Positions 1 through 11,938 of a stretch of DNA of 64,000 bases are shown here, piece after piece. Source of the DNA: Romanomermis culicivorax (taxonomy: Eukaryota > Nematoda > Enoplea > Mermithida > Mermithidae); NCBI GenBank assembly GCA_963922205.1, contig CAWUHX010000014.1:556001-620000 (forward strand). Direction: 5' to 3'. Positions within the stretch are counted from its first letter, which is position 1, and the number at the start of each line of letters is the position of its first letter. The position numbers and the translations under genes are program-made. The notes below the pieces were generated by a model. The model had not been told where the DNA came from. It worked only from the letters and a program-made list of their open reading frames with translations, and made no database searches.

Positions 1-3000
1 CATCTGAAACTTCTCCCTATTCCAAAGGCGCCAAAGAAAAAGAAAAAGAAGCAAAAAGACGAATGGAACAAATCACCGGACGTTTCCAACGACAAAGATC
101 CGGCTCTCAAACCACGATCCTTGTCTGAGGATCCCAAACGCCTTCAAGCAGCCGTCACGTCGGCCATGAAGAGCAATCTCACCGATCGGATCATGGAGCT
201 GCTCAACTTCCCGGTTTCTCCGATATACAAGTTGGCCATCTGCGATCGAATGCCATACAACGACCCCAATTTACCGCCGCTTCCTCACGAAGTCGAAGAT
301 CTTTGGACCGAACGCGTTGCCGCCGATCAACCTTTACGCGAGCGCACCTATTACGGTACTCATTATCGTTATCACCCCTCCACCATCCTTAATTTTTTAC
401 AGGTGGACGGAGACTGGTTCCGAAAGCTAACTTCTTTCATGCCATTGGCCGCGCTTCTCGCGTCGCCATGTTCCGCCGCAGAGTACGCCTCTACCAACGA
501 CCTACTGCTTCGCCACGCTCAATCGATGAAACCAGTTTCACCACGCTCAATCGATGAAACCATTCTACGAGTGTATGTGGTATTGCAGCGACGGCAACCC
601 CAACTCGCTCCTTAAAAATTGGATGAATCGCATCCCGGAACGCGAACCATGTTTCCCTAGCAATCCCTGCGCGTATATTTGCAATCGGTTCGCGCTACGC
701 CCGATTGTGTTCAACGAAGATTTCGACATGGAAACATATGTCGAAGAAATCGAAATCGACGAGCACGACTATACGGCCAACCCGCACAGCCGTTTCCATT
801 TCTACTCATCGTTTATTGCGCTCATCGATTTTCAAAACCGTTTTTCATTCCCCGCGCCGGTGTACGCGTACCCCATGCCGACTATGGCTTCAGTGCAAAC
901 GCTCACCGCCGAGGAACTGCTCCAACGCCCCATCGATGTCGAAGTTGAACCCGCCGATGACGAACTACTCGATACGCCAGTTTTCGATCTTAACATAGCG
1001 AAGCTGCCACCGTCAACAGACGCGTTGGCCCTTCCTATGCCCGCTGCACCCTCTGATATAACGGCAACCGCTACACAGATCTCTGATTTCCTGAAACTCA
1101 CGCTCGACGAAATTTACAATATTGCCCCGGCCCCGATGGACGAGTCTACTCCCATCCAACCCGCCCCAATTGATTCCGAAACGATGACGTCAGAACAGAT
1201 GTTGACCCATATACCCGAAGAAAGCACGGTGGACCAATCCACATCTATGGACGTCGCACTCATAGAACCGGCTGCTACGATACCGACCACGGCACCCGCC
1301 GTGGACCCACAAATATATTTGGCGATGCCGGCAGTTTTGCCTAGCCCTCCGATTATAGCCACCGTTGCCGCAGCCAGGTATAGTGCTCCCGTACGTTTTT
1401 CACAACAGATTATTTCAGCTACTCAATGGGACGCCTTGGCCGCAGCACTCGCCGCGTATCATTTTCCGCCGCCGCCGCCCGGGATGTTGTTCCCCGAGCA
1501 TCAGTGGAAAGATTTCCCAGCTGCGCTAAAGGACGAGATACAACGCATCTTGTTGCCGCCACCGACTTGGATCGCCCCGGCCCCCCAAGTAGCCCAAACG
1601 GCTCCAGTAATGGCCCAACCCGTCATGCAAACACTGGCTCCCTTACTGCCGCCGACCATTTCGCAACCGCAACCGATGCCGCAACCGCCGCAACCCGTGA
1701 CTCTAGTGCGGATGTGCTGGGCGCCTGTGGATGTTCAAACCCCACAGGCTCCCAGCACGTCCGCGCTGGCTCTAGATCGCTATGGTAACCCTATCCGAAG
1801 GCCCCGCCGCTATGAACACTCAACAAAGCGAAAACAACACCTTCATGAAGAAGTCACGCATCGAAAATCTCACAAGACGCGTACAACGGACGAACGGAGC
1901 ACAAGGCGTACGCCGCCACCCAGCACTTGGCGTGCTGAGCGCGGCAGAACGCCCAGCGAATGTACAACTCGACGCTGCGAACAACGCGATAAACAGAGAG
2001 CCCGCGAAGAAGCCGAACGCTCTTCGCACACCACGTCAACGCTGAAACCCGAAATCGCATCCTCCAAAACAGCAGCGCCGGCAACGAAACCGCCGCCTGC
2101 TCATCAACCCGATAGTCACCGTTCGCGTTACGAGTCTCACTCCCATGATGATCGCCACCGCAGAGAAACACAACAAACTCAACCAACCAGCCGCGATAGT
2201 CGCCAACAAGAACGCCCCGATGCACCGCCACACCGTACTCGAAGCGAACAGACGCGCCAGGTGCACACGACAGGTTTTTACGAAGAGCATTATTCTCACG
2301 GTTTTCGCTGATCACCAATGAAATTAACGGATTTCATTAGCCCATTGCATCGAGACGCGGAAATTCAAAGACGTCTGGAAGCCTTGAAAAACCCGCCGAA
2401 GGACGTGTTCAAGGTTCCGCTACCGCCGCCGCCCATGGACGTGGAACCCGCCACGTCCGCAACACCCTCGATTCTGCCTACGATAACATCCCAGCCACCT
2501 ATGGCTCCGACATCTGCTATGACGACTACGGTAACTCACACCACGTCGCTGCCGCCTACGGCCCCGACATCAGTTCAGAGTACTGCGCAGGCCCAACCGT
2601 CATTGGTTATCGCCACTCGACCAGTTCTTGGAGCTCCTCCGCCACCAAGTTCCACACCAACTATTAAACCCCGGTTGCCTAGCGAAGCCATGCATTTGCC
2701 GAATTATACCCGTTTCGGAACCACCGATACGCCACATTGCGTTACGCTAGTAACACCTGGCTACCCGCCTAATATCGATCCTGCCGTCGAGTTTTTCTCG
2801 CCGCGCACACTGCACAAAATGGTATTGATCAACTTCTTTGGCCGCCTCGGTATTCGCATCATCATGCCCGTGCACATACATGCTACGAACGCTTCGCTCG
2901 CATTGTACCAATATTTTCGAGACCATTACCGCCCTGCATACCAAGAACAACAACCACCAATCTCGCACAAAGTGGCCACTTTGATATTGAAATGGGTCGC

Positions 3001-3508
3001 CAGTCTTTGGGCTGAGGAGCTCGGCGTCGTTGACACCGTTCACACCGCCCACTTGACCCTTTTCCTATATGAGGCCTGCGGTTTGGATAACCCTTCGTGT
3101 CTGCTACAAGCCTATAACACCGCTGTCGGGTTAATTGACAGTTGGATGGCTTACCGGCGCTACGCTCCGTTTCCACAACCACCAGAAATCGCCGACATTC
3201 AACAAATCTATTTGCAGTATCATAGCGAGACAGATCGCCCCGCACCCCTGCTGCATCGGCACGACTTCTCTGCCCAGTGGAATCTACTGCCACCGCGACC
3301 GTTTCCGCCAACAGGGTTGCCGTCCAATCGCCCGTCACTAATCGCCACGCAACTACCGCCTCGAGGCGTCAATCCGCTCTCGCTGCTTCAACCTCAAAAG
3401 TATACCTCATCTTCGCGCCGCCACGATACCCCCGATTACGGTCGAAACCGATACTCCCGTAATATCTGTTTTGATGGCCACGACGACCCTCGCGATTGGC
3501 TACCATAA
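1..3508 (+). pseudogene. E1 ORF3: proline/arginine-rich protein at the env position, frame broken
   Basis: This is the third ORF of the element, between pol and the 3' LTR. It is open from base 1 with a lysine-rich stretch (PKKKKKKQK, bases 25-57). It then has a region with conserved WTER, CMWY and [10 protein letters not shown] motifs, a long proline/alanine/glutamine linker, an Arg/Ser-rich segment (about 1790-2300) and a folded-looking C-terminal part ([17 protein letters not shown], about 2785-2840). There is no signal peptide or membrane span, so it is not an obvious envelope protein. Three breaks are visible: a 28-bp tandem duplication (513-562) shifts the frame, a TGA at 2309-2311 replaces CGG seen in E3, and a small deletion near 3495 shifts the C-terminus. 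Function unknown; a nucleic-acid-binding or nuclear role is only inferred from composition. Confidence 0.75.
513..562 (+). repeat. 28-bp-offset tandem duplication inside E1 ORF3
   Basis: A 22-bp block beginning CCACGCTCAATCG occurs at 513-534 and again at 541-562, offset by 28 bp. 28 is not a multiple of three, so ORF3 shifts frame here. E2 has the corresponding coding sequence (RHAQS then CMWY) without the duplication. Confidence 0.9.
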
Positions 3509-3893
3509 CGATAGATACCGACGCAACGAACGCGATCGCCGCTATTCTCCTCGAAACTACCGATCTGCATCCGATACTCGCCACCAACGCTGCCATTGAA
3601 CAGAAGCTTTTGTACAGTAACTTTGTTTTTCTTTGTTTTTGTTTTTCTTAACCACATTCAATACCGGTTGTTTATTTTCTAATCTCGTTTGTGCTTTATT
3701 ATTTTTGTACTAGTGTCTCCTGCGCGCGTGCAGCGGACTCTGCAATCACACAGTAAGATGACCGCCGGTGGCCTGCTACACGCCCCCACTTGCACCGTTT
3801 CTGTCCCTGCCTCCGCTGCCGGACCTGCTATTGTCCCCGCCCCAAAAATCGGCTCAAACTACCCCAACAACTCCGCCGGCCCCGCTGTGTGAC

Positions 3894-3911
3894 GCCGAAG
3901 AATTCTTCGGC
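3894..3911 (+). promoter_or_regulatory. Conserved hairpin upstream of E1 3' LTR
   Basis: GCCGAAG-AATT-CTTCGGC is a perfect 7-bp stem with a four-base loop. It lies about 90 bp before the polypurine tract. The same stem is present in E2 and E3. Confidence 0.6.
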
Positions 3912-3998
3912 AACCCCGGTGACGGCCTGTAGTGGCGGAGCCCTTCCCCTTGCATGTTTTCCGGTATTTCTTGATGATCGCTTAAGGCGATCTACTGC

Positions 3999-4011
3999 AA
4001 GGGGGGAGGGG
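3999..4011 (+). promoter_or_regulatory. Polypurine tract of E1
   Basis: AAGGGGGGAGGGG abuts the TGTTGTAG start of the 3' LTR. This is the expected position of the plus-strand primer in reverse transcription. Confidence 0.85.
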
Positions 4012-4592
4012 TGTTGTAGTGTGTTTTCCGCCGATTTTTCATCGTTTTGTCAAAGCGCGTTAGAGGCCCGCAGGTGGCAAGTGGAGAGAGCAACCCGGAC
4101 CACCAGTAGCCATCTTACTGTAGTGCACGTCGGTACGTGTGCGCTGGTCTCTCTCAATTACCTATTATTAGTGTTATAATTTTATGTTTGCTCACTAGTT
4201 GTGTGCCCCGTTGGCCACCACTAGTACATACTCGCCGCCTGCCACCACGCCTTTTTCATCTCTCTCTTTCTCGCCCGTGCGTGGGAGTTGATTTAGTGTT
4301 TTTTATTTTTCGTCTCGCCCATCTCCGTTTTTGTTCACGTAAGTTTTGTACATTATTGCGTAACATTAAAAGGTAGAAAATCCCTCGCCTTTCAATCTTG
4401 CACAATAAGGGAGACAATTAAAGAAATTAGGTTTTTCTTTAATTGTTGGGGTAATTAGTGTTGGGGTTTAAGTACTAGTAATCAACTTATCGGGTAAACG
4501 TGGGTGTGGGAAGCACGTACATTAAGGACGCAACCTCGGAATCCCAATCCTGCTCACGCCGAATCATCACCGCCCCACTTACAAATACAACA
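4012..4592 (+). repeat. 3' LTR of E1
   Basis: 581 bp, starting TGTTGTAGTG and ending ATACAACA, with the terminal inverted bases TGTTGTA/TACAACA. It aligns along its length with the LTRs at 23328 and 28695. A TATA-like run (TTATAATTTTAT, about 4174) and an ATTAAA (about 4367) could serve initiation and polyadenylation. Confidence 0.9.
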
Positions 4593-4594
4593 CA

Positions 4595-5092
4595 TGTATT
4601 CAATCAAATTCATAAATTCAATTGAATTCATAAATTCAATTAAATTCTCAAATAAATCCAATTAATTTCATTAAATTCATAAATTCAAAAATTCAATTAA
4701 ATTCATTAAATTCATAAATTCAAAAATTCAATTAAATTCATTAAATTCATAAATCCAGTTCAATCCGTAAACAGTTAAATTCATAAATTAAAATAAATTC
4801 ATAAATTAAAATAAATTCATAAATTAAAATAAATTCATAAATTAAAATAAATTCATAAATTAAAATAAATTCATAAATTCAAATATTCAATTGAACTCAA
4901 TACAATTCAATTATACCCACTTTAATTCAATTAAATTCTATTGAAATCATGCACTCAATTAAAGTCATTAGTTCAATTTAATTTGTAAATTCAACTAAAT
5001 TCAAATCAGTCAATTAAATTCATAAATTCAATTTAATGAATGTTTAAAAAACAAATTAAATTAAATGAAATTCAATCAAACTCACAAATAAA
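4595..5092. repeat. AT-rich tandem repeat tract
   Basis: The tract is built from variants of AAATTCATAAATTCAATT. The most regular part (about 4775-4880) repeats an 18-bp unit, ATAAATTAAAATAAATTC, about five to six times. It separates E1 from E2. The rest of 5093-5354 is unique sequence with no gene I can support. Confidence 0.8.
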
Positions 5093-5354
5093 TAATTTTT
5101 TCAGCCACCAGCACACTTACAGACGTCAAGTTCGGAAATGCACTGCTTGACCAAGATACAATGCAAGTGTTCTGAAATATTGAATTAAAATTTCTTGTAG
5201 CATATTATTTTCCAATAATGAATAATAGTTATTGTGATTACCATGAGTGTGGTCAATTTTCGTTCTACCATGTTCTCCTATTGGATAGTATCCTGATTTG
5301 ACGATTAGAGTCATGGAGCTAAGAAACACATAAAACACTTAATATTTCTTCTTT

Positions 5355-5577
5355 TGTTGTAGTGTGTTTCCGCCGATTTCAAGAATTATTCCCGGGTTTG
5401 TCGTTTTGACAAAGAGGCGCGCAAGTACAAAGTGGAGCGAGCGATGCGGACCATGAAGAGACATCTTATTGTAGCGTGAATCCGCATGCATGCGTTGGGT
5501 TCCCTCTCGCATCATTAGTATTATATGTTTTTTCATTGGTTCAGCTCTCCGTGTGCAAAGAATATTTGTGTTTTCCC
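5355..5577 (+). repeat. 5' LTR of E2, 3'-truncated
   Basis: It starts TGTTGTAGTGTG and follows the E2 3' LTR (16053 onward) through GACAAAGAGG, the TTAGTATTATATG block and TTCATTGGTTC. It loses similarity near 5577 and joins gag-coding sequence directly. The downstream LTR portion, including ATACAACA, is absent. Confidence 0.75.
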
Positions 5578-7392
5578 CCAGCATCCCCTACTGCCCCCTG
5601 TGAAGACGAAACTTCCCACGCCACGCCTCAAAGACGACCACCGCCCGTGTTCAACCCATTCAGATTCTTGGACTACCCACCCGATGACTATTATGATCAC
5701 CCGCAGTCTGGTTTTGACTTGCCGCGCATGTCTCACCACGAAGAAGATAGCTGAATCAAGACAATTGTTGACAATACGCACCCATTCAAAATTGATGGCT
5801 CCACAACCAATAAGGGACTCCTAGGTTTCTTCATTCGCCTTGAAAACGAATTCCTATATGATGCATCGAATCATGTGAAGATGAGTGCACTTCGCTGCCT
5901 CACCTGTGACACACCAAGCGATATGATACTAGATATGACGCGGTATGATGATGCAAAAAATTTCCTTATGTTCCAATTGGCCCCCGATTGCAATCAAATG
6001 ACCCTCAAGCGCGAGCTTGCATCTATGACCCTCGATGCTGGAGAGGAACCTGCCCGGTTTTTAAGCAGGGTAATGACATATGTTCAGTTGTTGTACCAAG
6101 ATGAAGACCAAACTGTTTGGTGCAAAAAAGTAATTGACACTTTTTAAACTAAAATGCCTGTCTTCTATCAACCGACTATCGGAGAGCAAGCAAAAAATTT
6201 CACCAATGTTCAACAATTGGCCAATGCCGTAGCAAAAGCCCGCAGCATCCTCAACGCAACAAAAGCCAAAATTGGAACTGCAGACCAACCTATCCTCGTG
6301 AATCAGGCCAAACCAGATGCACTGGTGCCAAGATCACCCCAACCTTTTAATCTTGGTTTTGACTGCCGCCGCAGCATGGATCGCTCTCAGGAATGCTACC
6401 ACGACTGCACACCTACCCCCTGTTGTATTTGCGCGTTGGGTGATGGCGGATGAGTCGCAGGCAGGATTGGGATTCCGAGGTTCGTCCTTAATGTACGTGT
6501 TTCCCTCACCCACGTTTACCCGATAGCCTACTTACTTGTACTTAAACCCCAACACTAATTATCCCACCAATTAAGGAAAGTCTAATTTCCTTAATTGTCT
6601 CCCTTATTACGTAAGGTCCAAAGGCGAAAGTTTTCTACCTTTATATTTTACGCAATAAACAAATGAAAAACTTACGTACAAATGATAGCGGGGAGAATTA
6701 TAAAAAGAAAATGAACAACTCCCATGCACTGGGCAAGAGAAAGAAGAGTTGCATGGTGGGAGGCGACGAATGGCGTGACTAGTGGTGGCGGGCGAGGCAC
6801 ACAACTAGTATATAAAAACAAATATTAATAATAATAAAAGAGAGACCAGCGCATGCGTACCAACGTGTGCTACAGTAAGACGGCTGCTAATGGTCCGCGT
6901 TGCTCTCTCCACTTGCCACCTACGGGCCTCATACGCGCTTTGACAAAACAACGAAAATGGGTGGAAAACACACTACAACACCCCAATCACTGATGGCAAA
7001 ATATGATGCCGACGCCGAACAAATTTATTTCCTTTCAACCACTGCAATCAAACCCATCACCACAACCACAACCACAATGGTGAACCAAAATGCTATTAGA
7101 ACAACTGATCCAACCCTGGGACTGGGACCCCCAAGAATGCCAATCCCAACAATGCCCCGACGAATATCAATCTAACGCCCGCCACCAGATTCCTCCCCAG
7201 CAGTCTCAACCACCCAATAACTACAACAACCGTTTTGAATCCTCAGCAAGCTGCGACCGACAGTGCCCTACTCAGTATCAATCAACAGGTCTTTGGTGCG
7301 ATGCTCACAAATGCCAAACACACAACACCAAAGATTGTGTTTGGCTCAAAGGGCAAAATGCTCAGCAGAATAACCATCAGGATCCAGGCTGA
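5578..7392 (+). pseudogene. E2 gag (capsid and nucleocapsid), broken
   Basis: This is one reading frame interrupted by TGA (5752-5754), TAA (6145-6147) and the inserted LTR. The capsid-like part (about 5790-6420) contains [20 protein letters not shown], then [21 protein letters not shown]. These resemble the helical capsid of Ty3-like Gag proteins, in which a short motif precedes a 'Y-x-R-L-E' type helix. After the insertion comes a Gln/Pro-rich stretch and a zinc-knuckle-like C-x4-C-x2-H-x4-C (CDAHKC...KDC, about 7300-7341), consistent with nucleocapsid. A functional Gag would package element RNA into virus-like particles; this copy cannot. The capsid assignment is an inference from position and general pattern, the knuckle from visible residues. 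Confidence 0.7.
6421..6980 (-). mobile_element. Solo LTR inserted in E2 gag, reverse orientation
   Basis: 560 bp, reading TGTTGTATTT...CACTACAACA on the plus strand, which is the reverse complement of the family LTR. It is flanked by a perfect 4-bp duplication CCCC (6417-6420 and 6981-6984). No internal element sequence is present, so it arose by insertion followed by LTR-LTR recombination. It post-dates E2. Confidence 0.92.
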
Positions 7393-7733
7393 CCACCTTA
7401 TGCCACCCAACCATCAATGCTCGATTTTCGCCCTAATTCTAATTATATTGGCCAACAATGCAAGTGGAGACTGCCCTATGGAGCGCCCCCTCAAAGAGGC
7501 TCAAACCTCTCATGCGGCTCACACAACTACTATCAGGAAGGTAACTCTTCTTCTCGCCCTAATGATCTTATTCAGAATACCTATGCCATCTACCTGAATG
7601 CCAATTTCAGGTCACCGAGGGAGCAACATATTCACTATAAGGCTGTGCCAGCCCCCTATGTAACTAGGCCTATGCCTACGGATTCGTCCCCGGCCAGTTC
7701 ACAATCTTCTGAGCTCCGCTTGCCCTAGCAGCT

Positions 7734-9194
7734 TTGCTGTCCACTTCTGCTGTTCCTGCAACTGGCCAGCAACCCCCCACCAGTAGTCAATCAACATCTG
7801 CCACCAATATGGTTATCCCTTCTAAAGAAATCGCTTCCACTGCTCCCATAATTAGCCCAGGAATCGTCTGCTGGAATGCAACAACCCACACCTCTCACAA
7901 CCCCTGCCACGTTCGCTCCTCCATTTGTGAAATCAACAACCTGTCCCGGTCAACCATGACACTTGTACAAAAATACGCCTCCACACGGGCCTTCCAAATA
8001 CCAATCAAGCTTGGCACTGCCAATGCCCACACACTTATTGATACTGGCCCCCAATGCTCTATGTTGTCCTCAGGCTGGTCAAGCGCGCTTCGGACAAACA
8101 ATCACTTCAGCTCCCTATATACGGTAAAATCGAAGTCACCGATGGTGCTATCATCAATGCACATGGCCCAGTTGTAGTCACCATAGAGTCTGTTTTGGGC
8201 AAACATATGATCAAATGCGTAATTCTCAATGACGACAATAATGATTAATGTATCATCCGCACCAATTTCTTAATGCACCCCGATATTCACGCAATTCTCA
8301 ACTTCAAAGATAATTATATCGAAATACAAGATGTCAAGCTACTGCTCAAGGTAATCGCCTCAGTTCGCCCGCAAACAGAGCTATTCCTCAATGCTGTGCA
8401 TGAGAACATTCTGAAAGCAATCCCCGAAAAGGAAAGAGTAGGTTTTTGTGATGATAAATCGGATACTTTCAGCCAACCAGAAGAAATTGAAGCCGAGCAA
8501 CCTATACGACAAGCTCAACCTAGTCCACACCAACTGCCCTCACCATGACTGGAGGTCATGGGCCACATCTATCTTCCTCATTGCTCAAGCATCCGTCTTT
8601 ATTTCACCAAATTGCCAGCACTAGGTAACCGGCACTGTTTTCCCGCCAATGATTGTCACCATTCTGGATGTGATTGTCCAACCATTGACCACCAATAGCA
8701 TCACTGCAGAATTCCCAATCGAAACCCGGATTGTCAACATCACCAATGGTAAGTGCCCGCTGCTATTTGTTAACAACAGGTCGAACAGCATCAAGCTCGG
8801 CCCTAACCAACTTATCGCAGTAGTAAAACACCTGCTAGAATATGCTGAAAATTTCGCCAATTGTCAAGTAGCAACCACAGCGACTGACTGTGATCTAACC
8901 AACCACCAACCAGCGGCCCTCGACAAATCGCTTTCATGCCACACCCACCTACAAAAATTGGATTTTGCCCTGATCCAGATGACTGCCAAAACATATGTCG
9001 TCATCACCGCTCAAAAAACAAAGGCCCTCCGCATGCTACAACAAAAACGTGAAGTCTTTAGCCTCCCCGGCGACAAACCGACTTTTACGAAGGAATTGAT
9101 CATCAGCATCAACAGTGGCACTGCAAAACAGGTATCCCGCCACTATAACCACGCCACGTTGGAACAAAGACCCATCATCTGTCGCCATATATAA
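7734..9194 (+). pseudogene. E2 pol N-terminal part: aspartic protease and linker
   Basis: The retroviral-type protease is marked by IKLGTANAHTLIDTGPQCS, with the catalytic D-T-G at 8040-8048. The frame changes near 8055 and again near 8600. GKHMIKCVILND and FLMHPDIHAILNF match the second half of a retropepsin fold, where a hydrophobic strand precedes a conserved Gly/Asn-rich turn. The following 8649-9194 segment is an intact-looking stretch of about 180 residues leading to the RT. Protease would cleave Gag and Pol. Frameshifts and the stop at 8246-8248 make it inactive. Confidence 0.75.
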
Positions 9195-9195
9195 G

Positions 9196-10380
9196 AGATG
9201 CTTGACAATGACTTTATCGAACCGTCCCGCTCCCCCTGGGCTGCACTGCTATTCCTCATCAAGAGAGAAGGATGGTTCCTGATGCCCCGTCATAGACTAC
9301 CATGGAATCAATGACGTTAAGCCCAGCGACAAATTCCTGATCCTGCCCATTGAAGACTACTTGGGCAATATGGGACAAGCGAAATTCTTTACCATGCTCT
9401 ATCTCAAAGCAGGGTACTGGCAGGTACCTCTCAACAATGATTCCCATGATAAAACAACCTTCATCTGTCAAGAAGGCTTGTTTTGATTCAAAGTTCAGCT
9501 GTTCAGCTTGGAGAACACGCCTGCCAAATTTCAACATTTAATGGAAAGAATTCTCCCCATATATTTGAAAGATTTGCCTCCTTTATATTGATGATATTAT
9601 TGTGTTCTCGAATTCATTCTAAGAACGCCTCGAACATTTGCAAATCATTTTTGACGCCCTTTGGGCCACCAATCTAAAGCTCTGCCCCAATAAATGCAAA
9701 TTCCTGCTGCCGCAAGTGAAATTTCTGGGACATCTCCTTAATGCGGAGGGTATCACCTCCCATCCCAAAAAAGTCAAAGCAATTGCGGAGTACGAATTTC
9801 CATGAACCGAAAAAGGTATGCAAAGTTTTTTAGTTCTGGTGCAATGGTGCAAACATTTCATCCCACAATTGGTGACTCTATCAAGTCTGCTTTACACCCT
9901 CCTCCGCCAGGATTCCAACTATCAATTTAATGAGAATCACAAAATCGCCTTCGAATATATCAAGAAAGCATTAACTTCCTTGCCTTTCCTCCGCTACCCA
10001 GTGTACAATGGCAAAGCTTAATTTGTCATACAAACCAATGCCAGTATGACCGCCATGGAAGCAGTTTTGTACCAGGAAAACAGCAACAATCAATGGGTTA
10101 TCACCTACAACAGCCGCATGCTCACTGATGCCGAGACGCGATACAGTACAATGGAAGGCAAATGCCTCGCCATTGTCTACGGTTTTCAGATGTATCACCA
10201 CTCCCTATAAGGTCAAAAGGTCATAGTTTGCACTGATCACAAGCCGCTCGAATGGCTCAAAGTAGAAAAACACCACAATTTGTGACTTCAATGGTTCACC
10301 AGCAATCTTCAAGATTACAATTACAAAGTCGAATACTCCAAAGGTAAAGACAATGCATGTGCTGATTTCTTGTCTCAAAA
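9196..10380 (+). pseudogene. E2 pol: reverse transcriptase and RNase H, heavily broken
   Basis: RT starts with [14 protein letters not shown] (from about 9199), the typical entry of Ty3/gypsy RTs. The catalytic YIDD is retained at 9584-9595, followed by IIVFS. NKCKFLLPQVKFLGHLLNAEGI (about 9691-9756) is the expected thumb/connection region. RNase H follows with QTNASMTAMEAVL (about 10031) and TDHKPLEWLK (about 10234). Stops interrupt the frame many times between 9280 and 10280 (for example TAA at 10019-10021). RT and RNase H copy the RNA genome and remove the template strand; this copy is dead. Confidence 0.85.
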
Positions 10381-11938
10381 AGATGACCGCCAGAAACCAC
10401 GGGCTAGACATACTGAAGATTTAGCCCCCAAAATTTTTCATCCCAACTTCCGCTCTGCTGGTGCAATATTGGATGCCGACCTGATGGTAACCGATATGCT
10501 CCCAGTAGTGGCCTCGCCACACAACAAAATTGACGCGAACGTCAACGCGGTCGTCCATGCAATGACAAAGAAACCCATCAGTCCACCCACACTCTCTGAT
10601 CACATGCCCTTAGCAGCCGACTATGCGCTGCCTCCGGCTGAAGCCATAACCCTGGCCTCACACGAAGAAGTCCAACAAGCACAAGCCGCCGATCCCGCCA
10701 TTACCAAAATCGTTGCCACTCTCCAAACCAGCAATGACACGAAACATCCTCCTGTTTTCTCCACAGAAGATGGTCTTTTGTATCGCCAGATCAAAGACAA
10801 CAACCAGCTTGTCGTCCCAGCATCCATGGTTGAACAAATGCTACACCAGTTCCATGGCACAAAAGTATTGAACCACCAAGGCTCTAATCACACCCTGGCA
10901 GCCATCAAAGCTCATTTTTGGTGGCCTCGACGGGAAGAAGCCGTCCGAAAATGGATCAAATCCTGCAAAATTTGCCAGTTGACATCACCACGAAGGCCTC
11001 CGCCTCCACCTCTATTGCCAATACAACCGACGCACCCCTTCGAAATTGTCGCCACCGACATTGTGAACATATTGCCAGTTCGTGAATAACGCCCATAGGG
11101 TATTGTTTTCCAGGGCTACTATACCAAATGGGTTTCCGAGCACCCCGTCCCTGATCAAAAGGCATCAACCATCATTGAATGTTTTGTGAACAATGTTGTC
11201 CTTATGCACAGCAGCCTGCTCGTACTCCTTTCGGATCAAGGTGGATGTTTTACCTCGAAATTGATGCAAGATATTTGTGAGCTCCTCAAGATCTAAAAAG
11301 TCAAAACGACTGCCTACCACCCACAATGCAACGCAATGGTCGAGCATATCAATCAAACCCTCATCGCACAACTCAAGAAATATACCCGCGACGATCCTGA
11401 CAACTGAGAAATCTACCTGCCCTAGGCCCTTTTCGCCCACAATGCCATGCCTCATATGGCCACACACCATTCACCCTTTAGTCTATTACAAGGATACGAA
11501 CTGTGCATAACCTTCGACTATGACTGTGCCCATCGACTGACCTTGCTGCTCAATTATGATGTGTATCAACACATCCTCACGCAAGCGCAACTCTGAATGC
11601 ATGAAACAATCAAGACTAACCTCGAGAAAGCCTTTACGGTCAGCAAAGCGTATTTTGACAAAAAAACCCATGTACGTGATTTTGCGGCCAACAACCTCGT
11701 ACTATTAACCAACACACGAAAAGCCAATAAAATCCAATCCGACTTCATTGGTCCCTTTACCATCATGGACGTGTCCCGCATTTCAGAAAACGTCATCACC
11801 ATCAACTCGCACGATGCACCTAGTCGGCTGCAAAATGTCTCCACGCTGGGTTTGAAACCGTTCATCCGACCAGCTAAAACTATTTTCGACTTTGAAGCAG
11901 GCAGTCCCCACAAGTTTCACACTTCACAGCCACAATAA
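10370..11938 (+). pseudogene. E2 pol: integrase, broken
   Basis: The HHCC zinc-binding region is seen as HQF and H-x-x-L followed by C-K-I-C (about 10840-10975). The DDE core follows, with TDIVNI (D, about 11056), LSDQGG (D, about 11232) and VEHINQTL (E, about 11340). The C-terminal part contains NTRKANKIQSDFIGPF (about 11710-11760), the usual SH3-like segment. Stops at 11087-11089, 11294-11296, 11405-11407 and 11594-11596 break it. No chromodomain is visible. The last segment (11597-11938) is closely matched by E3 25040-25366. Confidence 0.85.

Larger units (their letters stand above)
1..4592 (+). mobile_element. Ty3/gypsy-type LTR retrotransposon E1, 3' part
   Basis: The window opens inside this element. 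It holds the third ORF (1-3508), a short 3' non-coding stretch with a hairpin (3894-3911), a polypurine tract (3999-4011) and the 3' LTR (4012-4592). Gag and pol must lie upstream of base 1. The same order and sequence recur in E2 and E3. The base pairs after the LTR (CATG, 4593-4596) would be the right target duplication, but the left one is outside the window. The Ty3/gypsy assignment comes from the related E2 pol, whose order is protease, RT, RNase H, integrase. Confidence 0.85.

Noticed and set aside
1854-2318. Long antisense ORFs across ORF3 regions of E1 and E3
   Set aside because: They are shadows of the GC-rich, Arg/Pro-rich ORF3 and show no independent conservation.
4595-5092. CRISPR-like repeat array
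   Set aside because: The units are AT-rich, contiguous and degenerate, without unique spacers, and the context is eukaryotic.
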